The notes under the pieces are model-generated. The model saw only the letters and a list, made by a program, of their open reading frames with translations. It had not been told where the DNA came from and did no database searches. Source: Paragonimus westermani (taxonomy: Eukaryota > Platyhelminthes > Trematoda > Plagiorchiida > Troglotrematidae). From it: DNA of 64,000 nt. The stretch lies in assembly GCA_008508345.1 (NCBI GenBank), contig QNGE01001295.1, forward strand, positions 105,636 to 169,635, in the 5' to 3' direction. A program made the translations under genes and the position numbers. Positions 45,601 to 57,250 of the stretch are shown in pieces. Every line of letters starts with the position of its first letter. The first letter of the stretch is position 1.

Positions 45601-48600
45601 TACTTTACACAGTACGTCAGCATTCTTCATCATGTACAAGTTCCAATGAAGTGTAAAGTAGGAAACTATGTATTAAAAAAATCAAAACCGCCTGTGTGGA
45701 CGCTTATCCAACGTGAATTAATGCCAGCAACGAATGAGAGTGTGCAACTGGTCAGATGATAACACTCGGTATGCGACTGTCGCTGTTTCCGTCAGGTAGC
45801 CGAATCCGTAGGCGTCTGCTCAAAAAATCTTTAATTTCGCAGCTGATAAGCAAGGTAATATAAAAATGAACGACAAACTGTGATTGAGTTGCGGATGCAG
45901 TGCTACTGCGCCGCATATTTATCAACGAGGTTGTTGGTCGCAACATGGCCATCAGATGATATGGTAAATCTGACCATCCTGTTGAACGAAATGGCAGGAT
46001 ACTAATCGAGGGCTGGGTGCCCATCCAAGTATCTCTTGGTTATGGTAGTGGATCGCAGGCAACAGTGAACCTGGACCCGCAAAACTGTTGACCATTCTTT
46101 AGTGAAACTTACTTTTGTGTTTGTTTGCCTTTTCGTACAAATGTGATCACTTACTGAAATCAATTTGTAAACTGGCCAGAACCAACAGCAGCCGAATTCG
46201 TACTAAGCGCTGGGATAAGACTCAAAGTTAAAAACAATCGTAATTAAATATGGTCAGATTGCAGATGTAGAATAAAAACTGGCGCATATAAAATAAACGA
46301 ACTAATTTTGGTATGTTCAAACTGAATCNGAATTATGACTCATAAACGAGAGAGCGCGCGTTGCATGTGACTGGCGATTTGGACAATAAAGATTGTGCTT
46401 TATTGGACGACTTCTCGCTACAATTCCATCACGAGGAATGTGAAAATCCTATTGTAAACAACTGGTCTGGGTAACAAATGGCGAAGTGGTGGGCAGCTGC
46501 CTATACCCAACAAAGCCTTATAAGCAACACTTTGGTCAGGGAATCGAACCAACGGTTTACGAGCAAACAGCTGAATGGCAGTTTATGGACTAGATCACAT
46601 ATCCAAAAAATCCTCCTTCAACTCTGTCACTGGTCGTACTGGGTGCCAGTCAATTTGCAGACCGACAGTGAACAATTGGCCAAGTTCGTAATACGGAAAA
46701 AGGGAATGCAAAAGTACAAGACAAACGTATTCCACTACTGACATTGTGTTTGACGTCTTTGTTGATTCATCGTTTAATTGCTACGACAGCTACCAAATAA
46801 GCATTGATACACATTTGAACGGTAACAAATGATGCAGTACATCAGTGTGCATTAACATGTAGAACGCCCAACTAATTGCAACACGAAAATACTAGTGTTG
46901 GAGCCTGTGGGCGGTCAAATTCAATATACGCACTTATGCTATGACCAACACAAAAATGTAGATCGGCAACAAAGTGCGAATTGGTACTGCGAAAATACAA
47001 GGGTGAACATTACGTTAAAACGGTCTATGAGTTAGTCAACACGACAAACAGGATTGGTCTAGTCGCGAACCAACAAACGATTCGTACCACACATCTAAAC
47101 GGGTGGTAACTTGATGTATAGAACAGCTTTACATAAAGGTCGGGATAGACTAGTCCAGTGTCACGTATGTGAAGAGACAGATACGGTCTTTGATTAGCTT
47201 GGCGCGACCGATCCTATCCGTGATCTGGTGTGGTGGGGCCCAACGAGTGGAAACACACACTGATCGCCTACACTTCGGTCTAATTCTTTCAGATCTACAC
47301 TATGCACAGAGCGTGAGTGAAACAAGCTGTACAGCGTAGATCACATACAGTGAAATGCGTCGACAATGTTTGGAGTCGATGACAAATTGTACCAGAAGCG
47401 GATGCTGCCAATCACACTCAGTTAAGGCTTTGGAAGAACTTTTAGATTTTAGATTCCAAAGCGTCTGTTGCTAGGCTATATATTAGGTCACACGTATGCT
47501 ACACGTCGCCCGAGCAAGAACAAAAGCAACCGGCAGCTACGCCCGCGGATGTGCGATTAAAGATCGGCGTTGTTACCAGTGTGGTACTTAAAGCACCTAG
47601 ATGATTCACTCAACCAAAACGACCAGGAACGTAATAAGATCGTGATGCGGGCTGTCATTCTCCAACCCAACAGAGAAGTGGAATACCCCAGGAAGTTACT
47701 AAAAGAAAAACTGCAGACTAAGCCAAATAGAACAAGTGGAATGACTGGATGAACGCACGTCAGACCACTGCACATTGCTAGCTTACACAGCGTTTTTAAC
47801 CAGCGATTCCAGCGACTGCGAGGTATCCAGTGGGGCTGGTGACACTCGTTCAACGGAAGTCAAGAACACCATAGTTCGTGAACACGTCGTCGCTTGATCA
47901 CCTCGCAGTCAGTGAACAATGCCTGATATTTGGTTGCAAAGTGTAGAAATATTGCTGTTTGGACGTGGTCGGTTTTGGTAGGGGTCTCTTCGCCTCTTTC
48001 TTTTGTTTCCAAGTTATGATCCGCACCCTCTTAATGAATATACAGCAGTTAAGCATCAGTGTGAGTCACTGGTCTATTGCTTTCTTTGAGGACGATGAAC
48101 GCTTGGTGCAACGAACACTTAGCCGGCACACGGAGTAAGTGACGCAGCCGTCAGACATTGCGCACCCATACTGATCACGGACCCTGAGTTTTCCGAAATA
48201 CAAGTCGATAAACTGCTGGATTACTTGTTTTGATTTGGGTTAGCCAGAAGGGATAGTGGTGGTAACAAACAGGGGACGATCCCGAACTACAAAGCAAAAT
48301 ACATCCTGTACAAGCAATACCTACCCTTTTATTTAGCAACAGCCGGACGTCTTTTCGATGTTAGAAGCGGTGCAGACAGGTGAAGACAACACCTCTTTTT
48401 ACGATTGTTGTTGATATTCCATGAGTAATGCAAGTTGATGAGGAGGTGCTACACAAGTGTACGAAACGGCCGTGGACAGTTAACGACAAATAATGTAGGA
48501 AGGTGAATTTCTCAGTCCTGGGGCAGAGCTCATTAGGAGGATGCGAAACGCCCTCCAAACATACCAGTTCGGTCATTTACCCCGTTCCGTATGGTTTGCG

Positions 48601-51600
48601 CATCCTCGGCAAAGATGACAAGCAGGACAATGCCAACCACACACCTCGTTGGTTAGCTTGGTATCAGAAAGAAACCCAGCACCAAAATGAATGAGCAATT
48701 AAGCTAGGCTTCTGTTCTCACGGTTGTTTTTTCAAAACTCACTATGACACGAAACAGCTCGACGAAACATCCCCATGGCATACAACTTACCTCGTGAGAA
48801 ACAGGAGTTTGAACACAAAAGCACTATTACGTGTTCAAAGGCACGGCAGCGAATGTTACTGAAACTGGTTAACAAATGGTCAACGCCTTGCTGTACGGCA
48901 TTGGGAGTGCAGAATAAATTTACAATATTTCTATAGTTACATCAAGCAAAAAATAATCGGAAAAGTTTAATGCACAGGCATAAAAAAACTGGAGGAAAAG
49001 TTAAAAACCAAGCCAGAAGCTGAGCTTATTTGTTTGAACGAGAAACGACCGCATTATCATCATCATCCTCAAATTGCCAAATGACAGACTTTGAGGCCGC
49101 CCTAAGCAGAAAAAATTTGTGGGGTTGTGCTCCTAGTGCGCGTGCCGAAAAATATCTACTTACCCGGAAGATGGAGAAATCAAGACGAACATAGATTAGG
49201 ACGAAAACGAATATCGCGCAAAACGCCGTAATCATCATCAGTGGTTCACGCAGCATGTATAACATGTTGAAGTGATAGTTAAGCTGAAAAACAAAATGAT
49301 AATGACATTTACCCAGGTGAACGGCTGATGCATTTAAAAAGACAAAGGGTTACCTTTCACAAAACGAGCCATATTAAGAAATTCAACAACCATTTGCAAA
49401 GGGAACAATAAAATAGGCAAAAATACTCCAACGTCGAATATACAGGATCCAATTTCTAATTAACCGCTATCGTTACCATGAGCTTAAAAATTCGTCGGAG
49501 TTCATAGTACAAGGCAAAATACGTTAACTGAGGATACGGCCACCTACAGGGTAGCTTATAACAGCTGCTGGATTCAAATTTCATAGGCCATTCGGGAAGC
49601 AGGTATTGTAGCATGCGACACGGGGATACATGGATTGAACAGACAGTGGATCTCGGGGAAATCCCGGAGTTGTTACAACCCAGACAGAACAATCCTACTG
49701 ATAGTTCACATAACAAGTCTAGAAGAGATGTCCGTGGGAAACTGAAACATAGTCTAAAGGATGATCATGATGCTTGGTTGGTGGAAAAAGAAAGTGGAAG
49801 CCGCTTTTGTTTTGCAAACTCTTTAAGCTGATCCGTGCCACTGGTCCCAGGCGACCGACTATCAGTGAGACAAATGACACACTATAATAAGTCCAGAAGG
49901 TTAGAGCGGTGGGTGGAACATTTTGAGGGTCAATTTAACTAGCCTTTACTGTGTTGCCACCACTAACGTAGTGCCCTGGCTGACAGACTTGGAACCACCA
50001 ACTGAGACTGAGGTCCGCAATATCATTGTGTCTCTCAAGCGTAATAAGGCTGCTGGTCCAGATGACCTCGTGCCGGCACTTTTCAAAGAAAAGGTAGAGG
50101 CGTTAGTGGAGGATTTGGCCCATTTGCTTCAATTTGTGTGGACAACGGAGACAATCCTCATGTGCTGGGGTCACGCGATAATAGTTCCTATATTCAAGAA
50201 TGGTATCAGGGGCTCTTGTGAAAACCATCGGGGAATTAGTTTGATCCCAGTCATTTCTATGATGCTAGGACCTTTTGTACTTCTTCGCCTCATTGTAGTT
50301 CGGGAGGTAAGCAGTAGGGAAGAATAGGAAGGGTTTCGCCCTGGACGAGGATGTATAGATCAAACTTTTAATCTCTGACAAATTCTGGAACAGCGTCATG
50401 TGTACCGTCGGTCAGCTATCGCCACATTTCTCAACTACGAAGGTGAGTTCGATCCGGTAGATCGATATACGCTTTTACAGTCGCTCAAACGCATGGGTGT
50501 ATCGACCAAGTATGTGAACATACTGCCGGCGCCTTATTCCCATAATTTACCTCAGGTTAGGGTTCACAGTGAACTGCCCGACAGTTTCAGCACCATGAGC
50601 GGCGTACCTCAAGGCTATCCGCTCTTACCATTTTTTTTAAATTTCGTCACAGACGAAATAATGGAGGACTGTCGCCGACACACAGCGAGGACCTCCTACC
50701 TGGTGAAAGACTGACTGATCTTGATTATGCTGATGACAGAGTGCTGCCGTTTGACGACTTCCAGACGGCACAAACAACGCTAAACGCTACTTCGCGTTCT
50801 GTTAAATACTTTGGGATGCGCGTTGCAGCCTCAAAGTGCAAAGTAGTTGTGCAAGATTACTGTGATTAATGTGTACCTGGGAAGCTGCGTGAGCGGTCGC
50901 GGCGGTGGTGGTATAGGGAATAAAGCAGAAATGCGTATCTCTAAGGCTAGGGCGAGAGAGGTATCTTTCTGAAGCTTGCGGGTCGCGCAAATCAGACAAC
51001 GGTGAAGTCCGTATTAGTTTACAGCAGCGAAACCTGGCCGCTCAGGGTAGAAGACGTTAACTGTCTTTAGTAGCTCGTATCGGGTGGCACCAGCAAGTAA
51101 GCAACGAGGTTAGGAAGCGGGTGTTTGACAATGATTGTTAAACGAGATTTTATGTTCACACCTCATATTTGCAGACTTAGATAGCTAGCTCATGCACTAA
51201 AGGTGCCAACTAGTCGCCTGCCACACCGAGCACTGTTTGCCGACGCTGCAACCGACTGGCGCAAGGTGCAAAATGGACAGTTGATGACTTGGCGTAGACA
51301 AATGAAATTGTTCACGAATGGGTTGGCCACTGTAGATCGAATTCGTCTCCCGGACTGGGGCCCTCGTGACTCATAGAGTCGGTAGCTTGAGGCCTTGGAT
51401 GAGATGGCGGCTAGCCGAACTAGTGGCGTGAATGTTGTCGTTGTTTGGCCGAGTTGTCTGTGGAGTGAGTGCATTTAATTACGCGAGGCAATGAAAACTC
51501 TAAGGAAGCTGTCTTGTTGATGACGCTTTACTCTCGCTTGCAGCTCGGTTGTTTGTTTGCAAGGTGTAGGCACCTTGATGTTGCATGTTCGAATATAGAC

Positions 51601-52564
51601 GTAGTTATTTTTAATAGTTAGTTCCCTTCCCGTTCTCTTTTTTCTTCTTATACAGGATTTGTCTTTTTCCTCATGGTTGTGTGGCGGTTAAGCGTCAATG
51701 TGGACCACTAATCCATTGCTGTCTACGACAATGATGATGACTGGATAAAATAACACTCACTCCGATTTCATCACGAAAATTCTTACACTGAAAAAAATCG
51801 GGCGTCTTCTTGCAGACGTGGCTATGGTAAACCATCTAAACCTCTTACAAACGATTGGTAGTATGCTCACAAGCCAAAAAAACAGCAGAAGTTGAGTGAA
51901 CATATGAAAATAAGGATGTAATAATGCAATGGTATTTTGGGGCGACAATGAAGCCAGGCAACACCGGGTTGGGTATCGACAACAAACCGGAAATAGAAAC
52001 TGATCCGATCTAAACATCCATTGAATTAGTCAAAAGGTTCACGTGAACGTGACGATGAAAAACAAATACAAAAACCACCCAATTCGCACAATTAGATGGC
52101 TTAGATCGAGACCAGAACAAAAGGGAGCCCAGGTTAGGATGTTTAGTTGCAAACGTTAACGATGGGATCGTAACCGCCTGGGTTAGATAATCCCTGAAGA
52201 AATAACGGATAACGGAAATCCAAAATGAAGACGCTGGGATGAAACTCCATTTCTAGTCTGTAACCTAAATTTGTACAATCGCTCCCTTGCAGCCCCACAT
52301 TATTTCTTATTAGAGTGGTACGTACCGTAAAGTCCGAAATATGTTCAGTGACCAAATTTTTCGCCTGATATACCAACACGGTACGACCAACAGTGTCCAA
52401 ATAGGTTTTTAAAGTTTCGCGTCGCTTTTCCTTGACCGGGTAAGGTGGGATGAACTCAATGTCGGTTGCCATTTCAGGTAACACTACTTTCACTGTAAGA
52501 TCTTCCACAATCTGGTCGTCGTAGATGTGATCCATGAAGCGCATTCGTAGGGAAAATTGGGAAC
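39493..52564 (-). CDS. RPN1: Ribophorin I (oligosaccharyltransferase subunit 1), 3' half, four exons
   Basis: Ribophorin I is a subunit of the ER oligosaccharyltransferase that attaches N-glycans to nascent proteins; it has a large lumenal part, one membrane span and a cytosolic tail near the ribosome. Exons on the minus strand: 52564-52326, 49283-49164, 44195-43950 and 39675-39493. They join at phase 0 at three junctions with GT/AG borders. The protein order matches the family: end of the lumenal domain (SLRMRFMDHIYDDQIVEDL), membrane span (49.2 kb exon, YVRLDFSI just after it), helical tail, stop. The first exon present begins in mid-codon, so upstream exons are missing; I could not find them up to 64000. 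Introns of about 3 to 5 kb are packed with retroelement debris on both strands. The reading frame is clean in all four exons. Confidence 0.9.
40365..40600 (-). mobile_element. Fragment of RTE-like non-LTR element, C-terminal end
   Basis: Minus-strand frame with LLCRALLAGTTNSW, then a Trp-containing spacer and SLPGWGTHDHSNCWLETLSE. The LPGWG..D...WLETL block is the C-terminal signature of the RTE-like element present at 49600-51750 and 63205-64000. Only the end of the coding region is present, so the copy is strongly 5'-truncated. Confidence 0.7.
42360..42560 (-). pseudogene. Possible Gag/protease fragment of an LTR element
   Basis: Minus-strand frame of 69 codons ending YPIIDVLVNGTVCQLCD before a stop. 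The V-NG...C..L-D pattern resembles the start of a retropepsin (usually followed by TG), and the preceding part is very basic (KDPKARQMQAQAIDRQRRTD). It would be the Gag-protease border of an LTR element. An unrelated host exon is possible, but no splice sites fit well. Confidence 0.35.
42760..42890 (+). mobile_element. Decayed hammerhead SINE, copy S4
   Basis: Matches the SINE body: TTGTCCGGAGTTACAAGC (B-box region, near 42825), ATATGCACTACTG (near 42859), then CTGTTGA (42869-42875) where the consensus is CTGACGA, and GCGAAAC (42881-42887). Helix II has lost about seven bases and helix I has no 3' partner. Inactive. Confidence 0.6.
43060..43330 (+). repeat. Dispersed repeat R, copy 1
   Basis: Shares a pattern with 43755-43900, 46890-47010 and 53960-54215: a GTCAAGAAA start, ATGTGAAGG, GCTCAAACAA, a TTGCGAGCGAC segment, TTTACGCAC, TACTACG and a GAGAACAATGTGCG segment. 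A 99-codon frame on the + strand runs through it, but the other copies do not keep it open, so coding is doubtful. The orientation label is arbitrary. Confidence 0.6.
43755..43900 (+). repeat. Dispersed repeat R, copy 2
   Basis: Contains TTGCGAGCGACTGCAATCAA, TTTACGCACAATTACTACGA and GAGAACAATGTGCGATC, closely parallel to 43170-43262. It lies directly next to ribophorin I exon 43950-44195, in the intron. Confidence 0.6.
43950..44195 (-). CDS. RPN1: Ribophorin I, cytosolic helical exon
   Basis: 82 codons between acceptor TATCTACAG (44196 and beyond) and donor GTGAGT (43949-43944). Encodes DEKAELRLRAQAIVDEAQDV, then YKQRAGVYQSYEDVISSYK and a coil with LEGEHKRLNQLL and GKLAELC. The pattern (a helix after the membrane span, then LE-EHK and L-LC blocks) is that of the ribophorin I cytosolic tail. 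Confidence 0.9.
46329..46329. other. Single ambiguous base (N)
   Basis: A lone N in the middle of the ribophorin I intron. Unlike the N at 36500 I see no repeat of the preceding bases after it, so it may be a short real gap or one uncalled base. Confidence 0.9.
46890..47010 (+). repeat. Dispersed repeat R, copy 3 (diverged)
   Basis: CGGTCAAATTCAATATACGC, then ACTTATGCTATGACCAACAC and CAACAAAGTGCGAATTGG, each diverged from the corresponding pieces of copies 1 and 2. Confidence 0.4.
47750..47860 (-). mobile_element. Short fragment of the RTE-like element C-terminus
   Basis: Minus-strand reading CHQPHWIPRSRWNRWLKTL followed by CKLAMCSG, which fits the LPGWGPRD..NRWLETL.DMA block of the RTE-like element with several changes. 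Confidence 0.45.
47985..48115 (+). mobile_element. 3' UTR fragment of the RTE-like element
   Basis: GCAGTTAAGCATCAGTGTGA, then TCACTGGTCTATTGCTTTCT and GAGGACGATGA match 51686-51733 of the + strand copy (GCGGTTAAGCGTCAATGTGG and the following bases). The end with a GATGA-type tail agrees with the 3' end of that element. Confidence 0.55.
49164..49283 (-). CDS. RPN1: Ribophorin I, transmembrane exon
   Basis: 40 codons between acceptor TTGTTTTTCAG (49284 and beyond) and donor GTAAGT (49163-49158), phase 0 at both ends. Encodes LNYHFNMLYMLREPL, then the hydrophobic span MMITAFCAIFVFVLIYV and RLDFSIFR. The LxEPL before the span and YVRLDFSI after it are strongly conserved in ribophorin I; this exon alone identifies the gene. 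Confidence 0.95.
49923..50880 (+). pseudogene. Reverse transcriptase of the RTE-like element
   Basis: First piece (49923-50327): KRNKAAGPDDLVPALFK, then IVPIFKNG and SCENHRGISLIPV, all classical RT finger blocks. After a stop at 50325-50327 the palm resumes (50400-50714): YEGEFDPVDR where the catalytic segment should read like AFDSVDR, and GVPQGYPLLPFFLNF (motif B). The active-site segment LDYADDRV lies just after a TGA at 50712-50714, in another frame (near 50721). The catalytic Asp pair is kept. Multiple stops make it inactive. Confidence 0.88.
50990..51470 (+). pseudogene. C-terminal region of the RTE-like element
   Basis: Pieces: VLVYSSETWPLRVEDV (near 51010), the SNEVRKRVF segment (near 51100), RLPHRALFADAATDWRKV (near 51215) and the signature LPDWGPRDS before a stop, then SRWLEALDEMAASR (near 51370). 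The order matches the minus-strand copies at 60600-61710 and 63485-63959. Confidence 0.8.
51750..52325 (-). other. Rest of ribophorin I intron, about 3 kb in all
   Basis: Donor GTACGT at 52325-52320. Apart from the end of the RTE-like element nothing is recognisable here. Confidence 0.5.
52326..52564 (-). CDS. RPN1: Ribophorin I, lumenal exon (first exon in the window)
   Basis: 239 nt: two bases that finish a codon from an upstream exon, then 79 codons. Acceptor CCGTAAG at 52565 and beyond, donor after ACG (ACG|GTACGT). Encodes SQFSLRMRFMDHIYDDQIVE, then LTVKVVLPE, TYLDTVGRTVLVYQAKNLV and EHISDFT. The RFxDHxxDxQ, LTVKxxLPE and YLDTxGR blocks are hallmark segments of the ribophorin I lumenal domain next to the membrane. 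Joined to the next exon it gives HISDFT-LNYHFN, of the length seen in other animals. Confidence 0.93.
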
Positions 52565-53959
52565 CTTACGGAAAATGTCGCAAACACGAGATTACGGATG
52601 GAAGATTACTATGAACAAAGATCTATTAGCACGAATGAAATAACAAAGTTGCGGTAAACCTATTTTGCTGCACACATATAGCAAAACCACTGGTGATATT
52701 GAAAAACTACTGTCACAAATAAACAGTTACCGACGTGAAACGACCTGGTGAGGTCACGGCTGACAGAAATAACGAATTTGCCTGAGTAATGTGAAGTATT
52801 TTTTCGGTTATTGCCAGATACGAATTGCGTCAGCAGAAGCACATGTGGTGCAGCGTAAATCACTCGTATAAACAGGCATTCATTAGTTTTGATCACTGTG
52901 GCAAAAAAAAACAAGATTTGGAATGTGAAGGCAGCGACAGTGGAGTTTGTTTAGGTGTCCCCGCCTTCCTGGTTGGGGTACAAATGACAGTGAACACTTT
53001 CGGTTGGGAAAGCTGATGTTCATCAACACATACAAACTAATAATTGTGTGGATGTACACACTTTGCCGCATAAATGAGACCATTCAGTCTAGCAAGCTGG
53101 AGTCATTCTGAAAGACGTTTATAACTTCTGAAATAAGCGGAAAGGCAGCGAAATTACTAGACCATTCATGCGGTTGCAACAGGGTGACTCCCCAACATGA
53201 CGGACTAGAACATGTTTACGTCAATGTTAAAAACAATCAAGGCATTAGCATACGTCAACCAAGAAAAGCAACCTGACACGCTGGGTTTTATCTGGCAGAT
53301 GAATGACACGAAGTGGACGGGTGGTTATGGTTTCAAGTGGTGAAACGGTAGGACTACTCCCGACGTGTCATCAGAAACAGTGCTGGAAGGAATCGAAGAA
53401 GGACAATTGTTACGCAAATGGACGTAAGCATGAAGACCGCCAAACGACTTGAGAGGATCATCTTCTTGAATGAGTAGGAGAAAAACGGATAATCAACTAG
53501 TTCATCTGAGACGAGCGCAGCCCGTCAACTAGCGTCTAATATGAATTATTCCGCAACAAACGTACACTCGTGCTAGAGTTTTCTACGATAACCCTTCAAA
53601 TGAGGTCGCAATATTGCTTCCGATAAGGTTAACAGCGATTAGAGTAAACATTTACGTGCCTTGTGTACATCCAAATGGGAATTTGTGATATTTATTGGCA
53701 AGAAACGGACGGTACCGAAGCATGAGGGTGGTACTGACATGATCTCCGAAAGGTAAGGAATACGATAGACGGTCAGTGTGTCACGTGTGTACTGTGTGGC
53801 GTGTGTTGTTGACATTCGAAGACGAAAAAAACTTCAGCTACATCAACATGGAGAACTTTGCCGCTTTGTATTGCGTGACTTACTAGCAAGAACGACTTTC
53901 CAGCAAGACTACGTGTCCGTACAAGTTCAGTAGCATTTACACAGATACTCTAAGTAATA

Positions 53960-54215
53960 AGTAACCGGTTAGCGAAATGAAGTCAAGAAACATCAAAAAG
54001 GTTTACATATGAAGGGATATGTAGTGCTCAAACAACCGCGACATGGAAGTACATCCGTGCAGACATTTGCGAGTCACTGAGATCGGTTTACGCGTTTACT
54101 ACGATTAACACAAACGCACTGGTCGAAAACGGTGGGCAAGCTCGCAGCACAAAACCACAAACGCACATCATAATTCGAAAAAAAAAGATAAAAATAAACA
54201 GCTCCTGAAGCGACG
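53960..54215 (+). repeat. Dispersed repeat R, copy 4
   Basis: Parallels copy 1: GAAGTCAAGAAACATCAAAA, GATATGTAGTGCTCAAACAA, ATTTGCGAGTCACTGAGATC and GTTTACGCGTTTACTACG. It ends in an A-rich run near 54178-54200. Confidence 0.55.
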
Positions 54216-57190
54216 AGTTACTCAACTAACAGTAACCATGGCTGAGGGTGGCTGCTCCAGACGCACCTGATTTACCTCACACACACATAAGTGGGATGAA
54301 GGTAGAGAGAGAATAGTGTGATTGGAATGACCGTCCGTCAAGTTTTAAAGAGCTGTCGGTTGCTTGCTAACTGTGCCCTTGATGCGGCAATCAACAACGA
54401 CTGACTAGAAGCGAATGACGAGGACGCGACATACGCGTAGTAAACGATAACGCATGTGTGAAGAAAACCTAATTACCCTTATTTTAGGAACCACGAATAG
54501 CGGTGTAACTCGTATATTATGAAACAGAACTAGTTAAAAAGAGCCGAAACTGACGGTGTGACTAGATTTAAACACTCACGGACAAGATGTGTGGCTTGAT
54601 TATCTGGACTAGTAGACATTCAGACAGTGGACAGCGATCATACGAAACGTTCAACAACTGAAAAATATAAGGCGAACGTAGGAAACGTTACAAATTGGGA
54701 CCCTCATATCTTTTCACATCACTCGTTGTTTACATTCCATGCAAATATAACACGTTAGGTGAGGGAAACAGACGACCTATAAGCGGAAGTGCGCGCAGAG
54801 GCCTAAGGGGTAATCAAACATCACGGCGAAGAATATGAGGGTTCAAAGAGTAGTAGTAAACTCTGTCTCAAAGGTGCATAACCCATCGATCCTTCCTCGG
54901 CACAAGCCAGACGGCTTGACAGTCACAGAACGCTTAGACTACATGCGCAATGGGACAGACCAGCGAACAATGTAGTCAGTTTGGAGTTGTGTCAAAATCA
55001 GTTAGTTTTTTTCTTCACGTGCACCAATGTCGAATTGGTTCCCTTCCGGTAGAGGGTGGAGGAAACAAGCGCACGTCTGAGGTGAAAGAAAAATGACAGT
55101 TCAATAAGTGTCCGGCATTTAACATTGACCACGTGGGGGAGAGGCACTAGGAGGAAAACAACGAATCACACTACTCGGGCTGAGTGAGTAAATATTGGGC
55201 TGACTGTTGTAAGCGCTGAAGTCCATGAGTCTGTACGCACTTCTAGAGGAGTGACCGCCTGCAAGTGCATAAGGCGTGTAGCACGGTTCACAAAAGCCTT
55301 CATTGGACAGACCAACGGAGAGAGCAACGCGGAAATAGCTGAAACTAACCACAACCGGTGGCTAGTTCGATTCTTCGCCAGATACTTCTCGAAAAATGAA
55401 GCAGGTAAACGGTGGAAATTCATTAGCCGGTCTCTAATGTGATTTATTTGACCGGTTCATTGTAGGTCACCTGTCGACAAGTTTACATGTTAACTCAACT
55501 ACTTTCAGTGTCCACCACTGGTCCGACCAGAAACATTATTGGAATATGGCTGATTGCAACTAGTCTGCCCTCATTCGCACTGCTCTGTTGGCACAGCATC
55601 CAGTAGATGCTCGCCTCACTCACATGAAACAGTTTCTCTTCCGAATAAAACCCAGGTGGATTTGCAGAGACTCGACAGTTGTTTCGAAATCTGTTTGCCC
55701 AGGGTCAGAGATTGCGATCCATCAGTTGCAGTGGGTGTTTCAGCCCTGTCTTCAACTGTCACGGTAGACTGGTACTCGGATGGCTACTGTTCCAACACAA
55801 AAAGAAGACTGAACAACCTTCGACTACTTCAGGAGAGGTGCTGAAAGTCGGTGATAAACTGTCAACCTCTAACCCGGTTTGAAGTTCAACAGCAGGCTGT
55901 GGTATAATAGGCAGCTTTGTTTCAGTAGTATAGTGCATACATTTGGGAACTAGAGGGCATATCACAACGCCAAGAAAACGACGGACCCGAAGCTGCTACC
56001 GGAACAGTGTGTAAGCACTATGGGGGACGTGTCACTAAGGTGGGTGGCAATGAACTGCTGCCCAATGTGTGTGGATATACGTCAGTCACGCAAATCGGTG
56101 TACGTATTCGTCGCCCTGTTTTAACAATAACCGGTACTGGATTTCAAGCAATGAACAACCTCGTAGGCCAAGCGCCCTTTGTGGTCAATAAAATTGCTTC
56201 TAGAATTTTGATACTTTTCAGACCAACCCTCTGCTCATAAATAACCTAGTTAGTTCTACGGAATGAATCGATGATTTCATGACGCCTAAAAACGGAACTG
56301 TCGGCTTCCTGCAAGAATGGTGTTCTTGCGTCTGACGGAGTGTGAAGATGCGACCGATCAAGCTACAGGGGGGACGAAACCCGGCATGCTTCTCGTTTAT
56401 ATGTTGCGTACATTTTACGGTTAATATACATATATACAGGTAGAACGAGCGCAGTTTCAATGACATCGGTTAATCATCCGCATCATTATGCACAGGATTA
56501 CATCATCCTATTACTGCGATGCACAAGTGCCATAACACCGTTGGGAGAAAAAACATACTGTGGCCAGAAAGCAAAAGATACGGAGGGAGTGGAGCGCAAT
56601 TATTGAAAAATGTCTACGCCTGAACCCAAACGTTCGACAAAAAGGCGTCTACATCTCTTAAATGAGCAAACAAACTGTGAGCGACATTAAAGTAAAGGTA
56701 ATGAGATAGCTTTACATCATTCACTGAACTGTGTCAATAATCACAATCACTTCACAGGCGAATCAGCCGAACAACACTCGCAAAACTGAGTCCCCATTAG
56801 TCGGTATCTCATTTAAAGTCTTCAACCAACAGGTCTGAGTCGCGACGGCCTCAGCGCGACAGACGAAACATAGTTTACGTTCAAAGCGCGAGTCTCTTAT
56901 GAAAACAGGATAAATTTGGCTGAACTCCAGTGAATCAAAATAATTCCGCCAACCCAGAGTTCCTGGAGCAGAGGCGGCAACACCTTGGTCGATACTGAAA
57001 GTTCACCTGAAGTAGGTGTGCCGTAACGTTCCAATAAATTGATCTCGAAGTGGAATTCTGTGATTTGGGGCGGAGAAACACCAAAGTAACACTAGGCACA
57101 GGTGCCCGAAAGAGGTCAATGGCACGAGTGGATGAACGAACTACCGTCTGAAGTGCTCTATCCAGCGTGTAAACGCCGCTTCGCGTTATG

Positions 57191-57250
57191 GACGGGTTAG
57201 CTCAGTAAATTATCACACTGTCTATTCCTGTTATCCGTTGTTCGGATCGG
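57191..57250 (+). other. tRNA-like remnant
   Basis: GGTTAGCTCAGTAAAT has a good A box (TAGCTCAGT, 57198-57206); GTTGTTCGGATC at 57237-57248 resembles a B box at plausible spacing. The arms do not pair well, so this is a pol III relic or chance rather than a working tRNA gene. Confidence 0.3.

Larger units (their letters stand above)
44196..49163 (-). other. Ribophorin I intron, about 5 kb
   Basis: Donor GTAAGT at 49163-49158. Contains repeat R copy 3, two non-LTR fragments (47750-47860, 47985-48115) and a single N at 46329. The remainder (44200-46880 and 48120-49160) shows no feature I recognise. Confidence 0.7.
49600..51750 (+). mobile_element. RTE-like non-LTR retrotransposon, 5'-truncated, decayed
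   Basis: Lies inside the ribophorin I intron, antisense to the gene. In order: the region before the RT (49613-49920, in two frames), RT (49923-50880), a C-terminal Cys/Trp region (50990-51430) and a 3' UTR (to about 51745) that ends in an ACAATGATGATGACTGG-type tail. It lacks an endonuclease, as expected of a 5'-truncated insertion. The 3' UTR is about the same as that at 63205-63480 in reverse. The RTE label is an inference from the RT wording. Confidence 0.82.
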
